Of a stretch of DNA of 64,000 nucleotides, positions 46,979 to 59,419 are shown piece by piece. The stretch covers positions 69,035 through 133,034 of the forward strand of contig MNCI01002869.1 in assembly GCA_015680685.1 (NCBI GenBank), written 5' to 3'. Both the position numbers and the translations under genes were made by a program. The notes beneath the pieces were generated by a model. That model ran no database searches. It was not told the origin of the DNA and worked only from the letters and a program-made list of their open reading frames with translations. The stretch's first letter is position 1, and the number at the start of each line of letters is the position of its first letter. Source of the stretch: Gnetum montanum. Its lineage: Eukaryota; Streptophyta; Gnetopsida; Gnetales; Gnetaceae.

Positions 46979-48649
46979 TATAGTGATCGAAAATGTTGGC
47001 TTTTGGAAAACATCGACGGGTTGTCGGTTGTGACAGTCTTAACCCTAGATCCGCATGAGGCCTGTGCTGGATAAAATGAAAATGGGGCACCCTAAATGGT
47101 TTGGTCGATCATACAAGGACTTAGTCAGTGTTAATATAACCTTTTGCAAACAGATAATTTGAAAATAAAACTTGTAACATAGAATAATGATGTTTAAATG
47201 TTAAATGCAAAAAGAGTGGAAAACAATGTAAAAGACGATGATAAGAGTGAAAAAAAAAGCAAAATGTAGTTAAGAAAATGCATCACTTCAAGGCTATGAC
47301 TTCACCTTATCAAGGTGGATACAATCGATTGCATGGTGCTAGGAGGTGCAGAGATCCCAAGAGTAACCAAGATGTTTAGAGTAAGATAGCTATATGCTTG
47401 AATGTGGACTTAGGGTTGACAATGCAAAATGCTATGAGGATAGTAGGAAAGAGTAGAATAAAATGCCAAACAAGAGTGCTAATTTTTTACTATGTCAAAC
47501 AAGATGTTTACAATGCTCAGGAATACAATGCTAACTTTCTTGCTTGCTAGCCAACAAAATTTTCAACTGTCCAAATTACCGAAGAACCCACCCCCTTGAC
47601 AGTTGCTCATTGGGGTATTTATAGGACCAAGGGCATGTGAAAGATGTGGTTTGGACACCATGTGTCTTGGGCTTGCATTGACATGTCTATGCTACATGGG
47701 CTTGCATGATCATTGGATGAGCCTACCATGTTGTAATTATAAGCCTACCATGTCGTAATTGCACTGTCAGAGCAATGGTGCAATTAGGTAAAGTTCATTG
47801 ATGTAGCGTAATTGCTTACCATGCTTTGCTATGCTTTGTAGCATAGCATCTTAGTGTAGTGTAGCTACCAATTTGAAGCAAAAATTTGCATTGTGTCCTA
47901 CTGCACATGCAAAAAACTTTTGAAGTGCTCTGACTACTTTTGGAATGTTTTCTACGCTATGCTATCCTGCGTAGCATAGTAGCTAGCCTTAGTTGCAAAA
48001 ACGTCGACAATGTGCAAACTTAGCCTTCGACACTGCAAAACTTGCGAATTTGCTGATCCTGCCCTTTGAGATATCTTTCGTTATTCCCATGGAGTTGCTA
48101 CACTATGCTACGCTATGTAGCATAGCATAGCGTAGCAGTTGACATTGCTTGCTTTTGCTAAGTTTTCTACTTTCTGGTGAAGGAGCCGTTGCTGAAGAAC
48201 TTGGAGTTGAGTGAAGCAACTATTTTTGAAGGCTAGAGGTGCTAACTGAGTGCATCTAAAATCACTAAGTAAGCTGAGCCTTCCCTCTTGCTACGCTATG
48301 CTATGCTACATAGCGTATCATAGCGTAGCATCTTGTCTTGCAACAACTTATAGTTAATCGCTTGAATGACTATCTCCTGAAGCCTACTACGCTATATTAT
48401 GTAGCGCAGTGTAGCGGACTCTTCAACTAGAAAACCTGCCAAACTATTTAGTGCATTTTGAGCACCACCAAAAATTCTCCACATCACTTTTGAGTAGGCT
48501 ATCAGCTAGATGAATTACCCAACTGGAATATTTGCCAAACTATGCAGCCTAAACTTAGAGCATCCATCTCCTGATGAACTATCATGACACTGCCTAAATT
48601 GCGAAGACTTGGTGAAGCAAGAATGCCTTGAGAATTTTAGGGTGTTTCA
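46979..48649 (-). repeat. Element E 5' LTR (1671 bp)
   Basis: Colinear with 33813-35513 throughout, with scattered substitutions and small indels. Minus TATA at about 47610-47622; palindromic GCTACGCTATGCTAC-type words at 47820-48410 in the U3. Confidence 0.93.
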
Positions 48650-48654
48650 ACCAT
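48650..48654. other. Target-site duplication of element E, right copy (ACCAT)
   Basis: Same as 33808-33812. Confidence 0.92.
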
Positions 48655-51120
48655 GATGAACCTTTTCATGATGGCCAAGAGGAGTTAGACTCCCACTCTG
48701 AAGGTGGTGGTCTAATCTATGCTACGACTATCCCTTCCACCTCTATTGTTCGTTCACACCACTCATAATTTTCCACCTCTTTTGCTACTACTACGACATT
48801 GCCATGACCTGGACCCTCTTTAGTGATGGGTAGTCACAAAATGTTGTCAGTGTATTAGCATGCAGGCCCTTCAACCTCATTTACCATTAATCATCCTTCC
48901 CAGTCTGTCCAAGCCCCGCACCCAACGTCTGTGATGCCCGCAATACCATACGTGCACACCATGCCCACATCACAACTGCATGTAAGTTTTGTTTATGTTC
49001 CCTCCTCTATACCCATTCCACCATTAGTAGTGGGCCCAACCTCAACTGCAAGGTGGACAACAATGACCTCTTTTCCTACAGTTCAAATGTCTCACATGCC
49101 ACAATACGCACAACCCCAAACATAAAAGGTTACACATGTAACACAATCGAACACAAGGCTATGGGCCGTCCCAACCATTAGGGAGATAACCATCCCCATA
49201 GCATCACTGATGCTAGCCACTATAGTAGAACCACCCACTCGGTTGTGGGCTACTCAAACAACACCACTAGTAGGATCTATTCTGACAACACCCCTAAAGG
49301 GATTGGTAGCTGCACCAATAGCGCCACCAGTGAAGGCTACTCCCATAGCTTCACAACCCCCTATAACACCCCTGGGTCTTGACCAAGCCTTTCAGCTCAT
49401 CCAGCCCCTCACCAAAGAAATTAAATGGCTCAAAGCCATTAATTCTAAAACCATTCAAGTCATGGACTTCAACCAAGATGACCTAACCAGTCAAGTTGTA
49501 CCTGTGCTTATGTTGCCCCCTAGGGTACAACTTTCCTAGTTTACAAAATACAATGGGGAAGGCGATCCGAATGCCCACCTGGTCACTTTTAGGTCTAAAT
49601 CCTTGTTACTACAACCATGGCCCCATACCATCATTTGTGTTTATGCCATGTCCCTGACAAACAAGGCCTCAGATTGGTACCACATGCTTCCCTGTGCTTC
49701 TATCTCAACATTAGAAGAATTGCTAAGCTAGTTTGTGACTCATTTTAAGTATAACTTGAAACTAGAAGTCACTTTAGATTAGCTCATAAACATTAAATAG
49801 GAACCATTAGAATTCGTACAAAAATTCATACAACATTGGAGTGCTACCCTAAATGAAATACGTGAACAAATTGTCGAGGCCCATTTTTTGGCTATTTTCA
49901 AAGGAGTAGTAAACAATTTTATCAAGTCCAAACTATATTATTTGGGTCTACGTTCCCTTAGCCAAGCATTTGCTCAAACTAAAAGCATTCATGATGCAAT
50001 GGAGGCTAGTAGAGATCTAGCCTATGTAGCATATAAAAACACACATACAAAGATAGATAAGGAGAAAGGGAAGGAAATAGCAACCATAGTGGCTACTGTG
50101 GCTAATGAGACTAAGTCCAACAATAGTAAAAAGACTACCACAACACCTAAAGCCTTTACTAACACAACACCTAGCTCCAGTAGCACTAGTTAGCCCCTGG
50201 CATTAACACACACAGTGCAAACTCTGCCAAGGCCAAATTTTGAGCGCAAGGATCACTCAAAATATACCGCATTGCCAATTAAGCCTTCAAAGCTTCTAAG
50301 TCAATTACTGGGAGCTGGGCATATCCAAGATAAATGGATGTTAGAGGAGGCCCTTAAGCATCACCAAAGGTACTGTGAAGTCCTCCGAGACCCCTCCTTG
50401 GCTATGCCTAATGAACCACCAGTGGCTAGGAACTTTAGGATAGAGTGTTTTTGCAATTATCATCAATTGTGTGGGCATGATATAGATTATTGCCTAGCAT
50501 TGAAAGATGATATCCAGTGAATGATCAATCAAGGTAAGTTGGTCTTGGATGAGAGCAATCCTGTCTGACCTGAAAACTAATAGATGAACATTTACCAAGA
50601 TCCTTTGAACACTAACAATTCAGGTTACACTATTAATGCCATTGGCATTAACGATAATGTAGAATCACAACATGAGCCATTTGTGGTTCGTGTACCCTCC
50701 TGCAATGCTGAAGCTTCAACAAAAACTAGGTTAGAAACCTGCTTTGTCGTTAGGGCCTCTCCACAGACATCTGCTACACCTTTTGTACTTAAAATTACAT
50801 CGCGTCCCACTACAACAACATTGGCACTATTTGTTATTAGGGTGCCAAAGCATGTGAGTTCTCCTACTAAGCAAAGTCGAGTGATGACCATTGTGTCTAA
50901 GCCTTCTCATCTAGAGAAACGTGAAGAATGTCTAGCAGATAAGTTGACTAGAAAACACACTGTGTTGGGCCCTCCTAAGCCCATCCCCTTGTCCACAATT
51001 TCGATGACCTCTTCATCATTATCCATTGGTGGAAACACACACATGAAACCATCATCCTCTAGTTCAAAAAAGCTTACTATCCAACCCAAAGTCACTTCGC
51101 CCCGGAGATTCATCTTCTAG
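48650..51120 (+). pseudogene. gag of element F, main part
   Basis: Continues from 33812. A Pro/Thr-rich stretch (48930-49400) leads to the gag core at about 49540-49750 (TKYNGEGDPNAHLVTF-type block, DWYHMLP). Then comes KSKLYYLGLRSLSQAFAQTK (49930), a Lys/Thr linker, and FCNYHQLCGHDIDYCLALKDD at about 50450-50518. The 178-codon open piece at 50584-51120 is a Ser/Thr/Pro-rich spacer. Several stops (for example 50518). It is the best preserved gag of the Tat-like group here. Confidence 0.85.
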
Positions 51121-51189
51121 GGTGCATAGAAGAGGAAAAAGTGAACAAATAATCAGATAGTGGGCAAGACTTCCTAAATGCACTTTCAT

Positions 51190-51870
51190 AGGTTAAATAG
51201 GCCTTGAAGCAAAAGAACACAAAATTAAGCTTGTATGACTTAATAATGACCTCTACGGTGCATTATGAGGCTTTGGTTCACATGTTAGCATCTATTTCTT
51301 TTAATGAAAACATGCCAATCAAAGAGAAAGCTATCCATTTTGTTATGGTTCCCTTTGTGGATGAAGAACCATGGCCAACCCATTTAACATTTCATGAAAA
51401 ATCCATCAATGATGACCCTGAAAAGGGTCAGGTAACTACCACCCCCATGTTTATCATAATTCAGGTAGGCCAGTATAAGATTCATAGAGTACACATTGAT
51501 GACAGGGCTGCCACCAATGTGATATTGTTCCCCAGAGTGGACAAGTTGGACTTGGTGGATCAAATCAAGCCCACAACAACCTCATGTTGAAAGTCATTCA
51601 ATGGAGCATGTGTCATGGTCAAGGGGACTATTACGATCAACTTCATAGTATGGGACTAGTTGCCCACTAGTGCCATTTTTATTGTGGTAGAAGAGATGCT
51701 TGGGTTTAACCTGATCTTGGGAAGATCATGGTTAGTCCAACTAAGAGTTGTCTCCTCACCCATAGACCAAGAGATCTAGTTACACTACGTGGGTGGAGAG
51801 GCGGTGATCTTTGGTGATGAAATAGCTCCCCGAGCCATAAATAATATAGACTATCGACTTAAATGAAGAA
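51190..51870 (+). pseudogene. Protease of element F
   Basis: Open for 128 codons (51204-51590), then a stop, then in-frame homology to about 51866. The active-site loop reads HIDDRAATNVIL (51492-51527): Arg at 51504-51506 replaces the Gly kept in E. The second motif NLILGRSWL lies at about 51708. As in E, no RT follows. Confidence 0.78.
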
Positions 51871-52583
51871 ACCATGTGGGCCAAATTGGCCTTCCAAATG
51901 GTAGATGATAGCATAGAGGAATACCACCGCAAGGCTTCCTAAGCTTATGCCTTACCTAAACCATGTTGGATTAGAAAAAAATTGCATGATTAAAGTTTAC
52001 CTCCACTTTACTTCAATAAATTTTATACTTCTATTTGCATGATTTCCATTTTACATTAAGTTTGTTGTTTGCATTGTCTCTGCCACTGGCATTAGTTAAA
52101 GCAATTATGGCCAGGAATAGCCTTAAACTATCATCATGGCCCACTAAGGCCTAAAATTGGCAACACCACTTGCAGAACCTATGTTACACATAGCCTAGAA
52201 TGACCTTAAACTATCACTATAGCTTGCGAAGGCCTGAAACTGGCAACCCCACTCTGAAAAACTATATTATGTTCGGGCCAAAATTCCCTAAAACTTGCAA
52301 CAGCCTGGAATGGCCTTAAACTATCACCATAGCCTTCCAAGGCCTGAAACTAGCAACCTACGTCCTGATAGTACATTACGTTTGGCCCAAAATGGCCTAA
52401 AACTAGCTATGGCCCAAAATGGCCATAAACTAAAAGAAGGGGCCCACAAGGGGCCTAAGAACATTAATAAATACATTAACTAAAAGAAATAAAATAAGTG
52501 TTTTACTTTTCATTAAATATAAGTCCATACTTAGAATACATGACAACAAGCATTTCATTCTTTTAAAAAAATTTGCCAATGGG
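51871..52583. repeat. Spacer after F protease with AAACTATCACCATAGCC... repeats
   Basis: Between protease and the tail of the antisense gene. At 52130-52430 there are four or more copies of the unit GGCCTTAAACTATCA...AAGGCCTGAAACTGGCAAC, the reverse-complement counterpart of the E minisatellite. A similar piece stands at 63375-63420 just before a pol start, so it may be the remains of the intron that Ogre-type elements have between protease and RT. Confidence 0.6.
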
Positions 52584-55500
52584 CTATGAGTCTTTGCCAG
52601 TATCTTTATCCCTTGCCCCATTAGGCCCTACATCCTCATTCGGGTCTTGCATAAAGCAAGAATAAAATAATGAGTCAAATTGCAATCATAAATAATAAAA
52701 TAAACTACAATATAGTAAAGCTTAGCTAACCTGAGACAGGCCTGCGTCCATCTCTAGAGGTATTCTATCCATGCCAGCTACTAAGTGTCGAAGAATCTCA
52801 TCCTTGTTTAAGTTGGCCCAATCTTCTTCCCCCAAGTCAAAGCTCACTACAATTTTTTCCTTTTCCACAATCGTCCATGTGGGTGGTGCTGGAGAGAATG
52901 TGGTAGTAGTGGTCTCCTCAGAAGGCAAGGTCATGTCTCTCTCGGGAGATTCACTCACCACCACATGCTTCATAAATTTTTCGTAGGCCTTGGTAGTACC
53001 AATTAGATCAAGAAATAGCTCATGAGTATGCAATTCAATGGATGCATCTTGATATTTCTAATGGTAGGTAGAACATTTCACCTTGTACATGTGTTTAAGA
53101 TTTTTCTATGCCTACTTCCATTCATACACCTTAGCACTATAATCTTTCCAGTCTTGGTTTTTCTAGGCCAGTAGATCCATTTGCAAGCATTCAATTATTT
53201 CATGAGTAGCCTCATTATTGCCTCGTATGGTTGACTAATATCTTACATAATCAATCATGGCTACATGCCAGCTGCTGTCAAAAGTATCATGGGCCATCAA
53301 GAACTCATTTTATGATCGTAAATATTCCAACTCAACTACTTGACTAGCTTTCTGCTTTTCAAGCTTCTGGACCTACTTCCAGGAGTCTTCGTTAACGCAC
53401 CTGCACTTCCATAAGGATTGTGCCAAGTAAATGGCACATTTACTTACCTCCTTGTATATATCATGAGGTACCTTAGTTACCTTTGGAGGGAGCTCAGGGA
53501 TAGTGTTAACTTCGACCACCTATCTTTGGGACCACTTCAGTCGAGAAGTTGTTATATTGAACATGAGAAAGCATTAGTCACAAGATGATGGAAAAAATAT
53601 AACAACACAGAGAGTAAATATTGTAGTTTAAACACACCTATATTAGTATCAATTTTCCTTATGTGATCAATCATGTCATTGACTACCCCCTCCATAAAGA
53701 TAAACTTATTCAAGGTCTTGGTCTATGGTTGGAGGCGAAATGAAGAGGAAGAATCAGGAGCCTTAGTAGTAGTGTCTGTTGTGCAACAAAGAATGTTAGC
53801 ATGATGAAGAAGAGGAAAAAAAACTAAGAAGTATTGTAAATGACAATGCAAAGCTCCTACCTAGCAAACCCTCAAGGGTGAGAGTGGGGGGGAGAGGGTG
53901 AGGGGGTTTCCCATTAGCACACTATCAAGAAAACTGTCAAACTTACCTACATCAAATTGTTGCCCTTCTCCCTTAAGTTGACTTAACAGTGTAGTAGAAT
54001 CTTCAACCGTCATGTGCCCCTCAAGTGTTGGGGCACACTCTACAAAATGTTCATTTGCAACAGGGGCCTATTCCTCTGTGGCAAGGGCCTCCTCCTCTAC
54101 AATCGAGATCTCTTCTTCTTCTATAGTAGGGGCCCCTGCCTTAGGGGCCAAAGCTTCTTCTTATTCATTTATTAAACACATCTAAAGTGAGCATGCTAGT
54201 CTAACATGAAAAAAATATTAAAATTTTTTTAGAAGTAAGATGATTAAACCATACTCACCAGCAAATGTAGGTTGCACTTTACGAACCATGATCCACAATT
54301 TTTTGCCTCTTTCTTCATTAGTACATGGAGGCTCTTCTACAGGATGATATTTCTTGCATTGCAACTTTAATTTCACTATTTTAGCAATAAGGCATGCCCC
54401 TCCTTACTGCATTCCTGTGTTAGTGGTAGGTGCTTGTCCAATGTTGTCTTGTGCATAAAAGGGTCATCCCACCCGATCCTTCATTATTATCAAAAAAGAC
54501 TCCCCAATAGCTTTTGGGGGGTCTCGGGATCGAGTAGTGTGGAATACTTGGTAGATCCATGGTTTGGATATCTGGGTGCAATCCTGCAACACCCAGATTC
54601 CATTCTCTCAGACCAACAAGAATTTAGCAAACCATCGTAGGCAAGTGATAAAAAAGGTGAAATGCACATTAAAATGTGCATCAAGCTTCTCACGATGCTT
54701 AATCATTTCGGCCCGCAAACCCTCGGTGAAATACTTGGCCCAATTATAGTGAGTCCCTTCTTCCATGACATTCCACATAATCCAAACCTGCTCTACCCAA
54801 AGAATGTTTTCTTGGAAAAGTAACTTGGGAAAAGCATGAGCCCAGAAGATAGGGTAAACCTTATGGGCTACTTCTAGCTTAACATTATTCATGTAAATCT
54901 TCTTTTGATCTTTGCTCATCCCTAGCCATTCTTCTATGTCCCCTTGATGATTTACATCTTTGCTAGTCTTCTCCCGTATATGTAAGCCATTAGAAGGCAC
55001 ACCAAAGAGATCTACAAAAAATGTGTCAATGATCTCAAACACCACCTGCACATTATGCACCCACGTACAAAAGCGGTCAGCCCTTTCCATAAAAGAATCA
55101 ACAAGGGCAAGCATCTCTGCAGCTGAAATGCTTGGATTTACTACTAAAAATAGGTCCATAATACCAACCTCCTGGACATTCTAAACAAGGGTGGCTAGGG
55201 CCTCATTGCATAACCGGCATTGCATCTCGTCCACTTCACCTTATTTAAAGAAGAGGTTAGTTTTGACATGTCTTGACTTGATTACCGTAACCTATGTAGA
55301 CTTGGCCACCACTATAGTAATCAAAAAGATAAAAACAAAACTAAAAACACCAAAAACAACAAAATTGATAAAACCATTCAATCGAGAGCATACGAAAATA
55401 CATGTGTAACCTAATTCACCAAGTGTGAACAGTGTAGGGAATAGTGGCACATTCACTAGAACTTCTTCCACAGTGGACGCATGATGGGATGTCCATTCAC

Positions 55501-57209
55501 CATCCAACCATCCATGTTCTTCACATTTCAGGTAGAACTTAGCATACTTGGTTGGATAGGTCCTAAAGTCAATCCCAAATTGTTCTATGACACCGCCATG
55601 CACATTCTCCATAGAAGAGAATTCTTGTAAAGTTATTTGGGCCAATGCCAATGCCCCCTCTTGATCGTGGAGACCATCCTTGTCAATGAAAAATTTAGCA
55701 ACACACAGAGCACAATGAGCATTACAACTATGTAAAAATAGTGGTATAACATGCCTAAGTATCTTCATAGGACTCATCCACCAGCATAGTATATGGTCCT
55801 AGTTGGATTATGGAAGAAAGTGCTCATGTGATGAGCGACAAACAAGGTGTTGTACTTATGGTAACACCTAAATTCAAGCATAGCCCAAATCAAAGACAAG
55901 TGTCTCAAATATTTTGGGCACTAATTTGAGCTCCTGGCCCCTTATCCTTCAATAAATACATTGGCCATAAAATTTAAGATGCCTCAATTTTCCCCAGGCA
56001 ATAGCGTTTCAACCAGAACACCGACTGTCTCGGTTAACAACTGTGACCATACCATCACACTGAAGTGGGGAAGGAGGAACTTTAGGAACTCTCGCATGCC
56101 TTCTCAAAACCAGGTCACCTAGTCCCCTACCCATGTTTGAGGAGGAGGAACATTAGCCACAGGGGCACTTAGGTAGCATAGAACCCCTATCAGCTCAATC
56201 ATGATCAAGATGGATTTTAACATGACCCTGGATGATGTAGCACAAAGTGTTGGTACATAGTATTCAATTGACGGTTACTGTATAGTGTAGCAGCTTTTGG
56301 TATGCAAGTTTTTCCTAAGTACAAAACATCATGCCCTTAGACTAGTGAGGCAAACCCAAAATTTGTGTCAAGTATTAGTTCATCATTTTGTAAATTGTCT
56401 TGTATAGTGTAGCAGTTGTGTTACATGCAGTGTAGTAGTGAAGTGCATGATACAACATAGCAGGTACATCCCACGGAGCATAGAAAGCATAGCAGCATAA
56501 TAGGTATGGTATCATAGAAGTGTAGAAGGCATAACAACATAGCAGGTATGACAACATAGCAAGCATATCAACGTAGCAAGTATGGTAGTGTAGCAGTGTG
56601 ATAGCGTAGCATAATAGGCACCAAAAACACAACACAGCCTATCAGTCACACTGACAAAAGTAACATGGCCTGAGAAGGAACACACAATGTTTCCATAGCC
56701 CCAACCTTGTTCCACTGCATGGAATGTAAAAAAATAAAATATAAACCAAAATCTCCTTTACATGTGTTATGCTGCCCAGAACATATGCTACACTACCTGG
56801 AAACCTTGCAAACTAGAACTTCCTTCATGGGTGCTACGCTACCTAGAATGTACAACACCTAGAACCTTCTAAACCCTAAAAATGATACATCATCCCATCC
56901 ACAACAATGAGAAGCATGGCATAAACATGAAATAACCATAGCATAGTAGCTGCAGCAATGGCAGAGGCCATAACAACAAAATTCACAACGTAGCGATGGT
57001 AATGACTGTAGCTACTCGGGCATGGTGATTATAGTAATAGCCCCATTTAATAGATCGCACAATGTAAGCAAGGGTAGCTTAGCAACTTACCAGGTAGACG
57101 ATGCTTCCTCTTATTCCTCAAAGCACACCTTGGGGAGATACCACAAGGTGCATTCACCTTCATCCACATTGGTGAGACCTTGATGCCTACGTTCACTCCT
57201 GCATGCCAT
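52584..57209 (-). pseudogene. Antisense accessory gene (aORF) of element F
   Basis: Minus strand, opposite to F gag. Exon 1 starts at 57209 (MACRSERRH...) and ends before GTAAGTTGC near 57093. Well-preserved blocks: 55700-55430 (FFIDKDGLHDQEGALALAQITLQEFSS...), 55159-54608 (183 open codons: LALVDSF, FFVDLFGVPSNG, EEWLGMSKDQ, KLLFQENILW), acidic block 54170-54050, IVNDMI-like block about 53680, and C-terminal 53033-52722 (DEILRHLVAGMDRIPLE, then SQ-GTTAGC). The last exon codes DPNEDVGPNGARD and stops at 52584. The GT/AG pair after the NPTRTIYYAG block appears mutated (AT...AA), so splicing is probably broken. Confidence 0.7.
56390..56620. repeat. ACAACATAGCAGGTATG-type repeats inside F aORF intron 1
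   Basis: Irregular 17-20-base units (CATAACAACATAGCAGGTATG, ACAACATAGCAAGCATATC, AACGTAGCAAGTATGGTAG) rich in the GTAGC/ATAGC word of the F LTR. Confidence 0.6.
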
Positions 57210-57345
57210 TGCGACTTGTTGTTAAACTCAGGTGTATCGATCGCTACGTTGCAACTGCTATGCTACTTCTCTTTCCAAACTATGCTATGATTTAGGTGTT
57301 AGCTCTGATAGTGAAAATGAAAAAATTACCATGGGTAATCCCCTA

Positions 57346-58670
57346 TGAAACACCACAAAATTATGAGCTTAGCACTTCTCCAACAAAGATCGAGCTAAAG
57401 TCATGATGCTCCCCACCATGACTGAAGCTTAATGACCTTAAAGATAGCTTCAAATGGAGTCAAACTAAATAGGAAATGATCCCCTGGGATCCACAGAAGA
57501 CAAAAATGACATCCAACATCAAACCTGTTAAATCTTGAGCCCAATAGACTTGGTTTTCACTAAGTATGCATCCTGTACGCCCAGCGTATGACTTCAAAGG
57601 TGACCCAAAACAGGCACTTTAGAGCAATATTTTCACAAGGAATTAAGTCTCAGAGATAGGGAAATTATTAGCCATCATCATGGGCACAAGAAAATTGAGT
57701 TTTAACCTTGAAATCATGCATTTTGAAGCTCACATGCTGAGCATGTACATCCTGGCACGCCCAGCGTACACCAGTTGGAGCCTTCCAAAACCATGTCAGA
57801 TCGAGTCCAAATGAGCCCAAATTCGACAGGCAGCATTCTCATGATGAAAGGGCCAAATTCAAGATTTTCTATTGTAACAGTATATTCATTTGTAAAGTTC
57901 AATTCTCTTGCATTGGGCAAGTCTGTACGCTGAGTTCACACACCCAGCATGTACACGCTGGCATGCAGCACGCTGTATAGTTGTAATTTTCTGTGCACTC
58001 AAACAATGTAGCCACATGTCACCTGACCTAAAATTCTCTTACCTATGGCCACTCATACCCTTCCAGATTCAAATCCAATGCCAAAAAAACTCATAAAAAC
58101 CCCAATTTTTCACTGGATTGGGGTTGGCAATTTTGGGGCAAACAGGAGACAAAAACCTGAAGGTGCTTAGCAAATCAGAGAGGAACCCCATACGCTGGAC
58201 TTCTACCCTATACATTGAGTATACAGCCTTCACACTATGCCTGCAGTTTAAACCAGCTAACCATCATCCCTCCACATCCACTAGGGCTCTTCATCCACCT
58301 TGTGTCAGATCCACAACTCCGTTCAGATTGGTGCATTATAATCTCCACTTTTTCTTAAAATAAAGTTGCTTCATTTTTGGCTAAGATCTATTATAGTTTT
58401 CATTTATCTTTGTTTTCCCCTTCATTTATATTTCTGCATGCTTATGTTCTGGTTTATGCTTATCACGTTGTTTACACATAACCCAGCGTAGTGCATATTG
58501 GCATACATTTGGGAAAATCCTTGTCTGATCTGCGTACGGACCATCCAAGGTACTCTACCTTCGTCAATTCTAGCTCGCCCTCAAGCGAAGGTAGAGTCTT
58601 CTATGCTCGTCTATAAATCATGTGATGCTTATCTTATTCCAGCCTTGCATCGATGATTTTGGACAATACA
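57346..58670 (+). repeat. Element G 5' LTR (1325 bp)
   Basis: Starts TGAAACACCACAAAATTATG, like the E LTR (TGAAACACCCTAAAATTCTC), and ends GGACAATACA five bases before the PBS. The U3 carries TACGCCCAGCGTA, CACGCCCAGCGTACACC, GTACACGCTGGCATGC and CACGCTG words at 57570-58200. A weak TATA (CATAAAAAC) is at about 58092. Confidence 0.78.
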
Positions 58671-58675
58671 GAAAA

Positions 58676-58693
58676 TGACACTAGAAGGAGGGC
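58676..58693 (+). other. Element G primer-binding site
   Basis: TGACACTAGAAGGAGGGC, one base different from the E site over this length. Confidence 0.85.
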
Positions 58694-58859
58694 TTGAAAC
58701 TGTTTAAATCTACTCTAATCTCATACACCCGCTTCCTGTGCTTTTGATGTACCACCTGGTTTTCTCAGATTTATATTACATCAACATTAAATCTAATTTT
58801 GAACCTCTCAAATCTATGTCCTATTCTGTAGCATTCTCAGCATTTACACACTGCCCAAC

Positions 58860-58979
58860 GTACCTGCACGTTGTAGACCCTGTCTACACGCTACCCAACT
58901 TACTTGCATGCTGTAGACCTTGTCTACACACTACCTAGCTTACCTACACGCTGTAGACCCTGTCTACACATTGCAACCA
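58860..58979 (+). repeat. Tandem repeat in G leader, 40 bp x 3
   Basis: Units start at 58860, 58900 and 58940 (TTACYTGCACGYTGTAGACC...). They are followed to about 59160 by looser CACGCTG/TACGCTG words. Confidence 0.82.
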
Positions 58980-59248
58980 CTTGCAACATGTTGACCACTC
59001 TAGCTTTACGCTGACAGTTGTAGTCTGCACACTGTGACCTTAGTTTACATGCTAGGATTAGTTTCTGTACGCTGGTCATTGAAGCCTGTATGCTGGGATC
59101 CAATCTATACTCTGTGTAAATAGGCTGCACGCTGCGAACTTAGGTGTACGCTGATAAGTACACCCATTTCATACTTGACCAAATCCTCACTTATACCCCC
59201 TGACATTGTCTCCCTTCAACCTTGTTACATTTACAACCTTTGCATCAT

Positions 59249-59417
59249 GAATACCACCAACACCAATGTTTCAACCAAGTCCATTCTAGATACCGTTGGC
59301 CCCACGACGATGCCGATACCCATTATGCAACCCATAGGAGCCCACGGTGAGGTTAATCCCTGGGGACAGTTGGACAATAGAAATAGATACAAAAAATTAA
59401 GGAATCAAAATGTTTAA
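59249..59417 (+). pseudogene. gag of element G, N-terminal stub
   Basis: ATG at 59249 (MNTTNTNVSTKSILDTVG...) resembles the starts of E and F gag (same position after leader, same Thr/Asn-rich opening). It ends after 56 codons at a stop, where homology to the antisense gene begins on the other strand. This is a deletion junction. Confidence 0.65.
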
Positions 59418-59419
59418 GA

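Larger units (their letters stand above)
33813..48649 (-). mobile_element. Element E: Tat/Ogre-like retrotransposon with antisense gene, lacking RT and integrase
   Basis: Complete insertion of 14.8 kb, minus strand: 5' LTR 48649-46979, PBS, leader with tandem repeat, gag, protease, repeat spacer, antisense gene on the plus strand, polypurine tract (35514) and 3' LTR 35513-33813, flanked by ACCAT. RT, RNase H and integrase are entirely missing. Retention of gag, protease and a spliced antisense gene in the reverse direction is the notable design, and F has the same one. Confidence 0.93.
30597..57345 (+). mobile_element. Element F: Tat/Ogre-like retrotransposon with antisense gene, interrupted by E and G
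   Basis: Plus strand: 5' LTR, PBS, leader, gag start (33435-33812), then E, then gag and protease (48650-51870), repeat spacer, and the antisense accessory gene (57209 to 52584). G begins at 57346 just outside that gene's first exon. RT, RNase H and integrase are absent between protease and the antisense gene. The aORF promoter, 3' LTR and TSD partner (AGTCC at 30592-30596) should lie to the right of G, outside the window. Confidence 0.82.

Noticed and set aside
58118-58363. 81-codon frame in the G LTR
   Set aside because: Inside the LTR U3/R region; chance frame.
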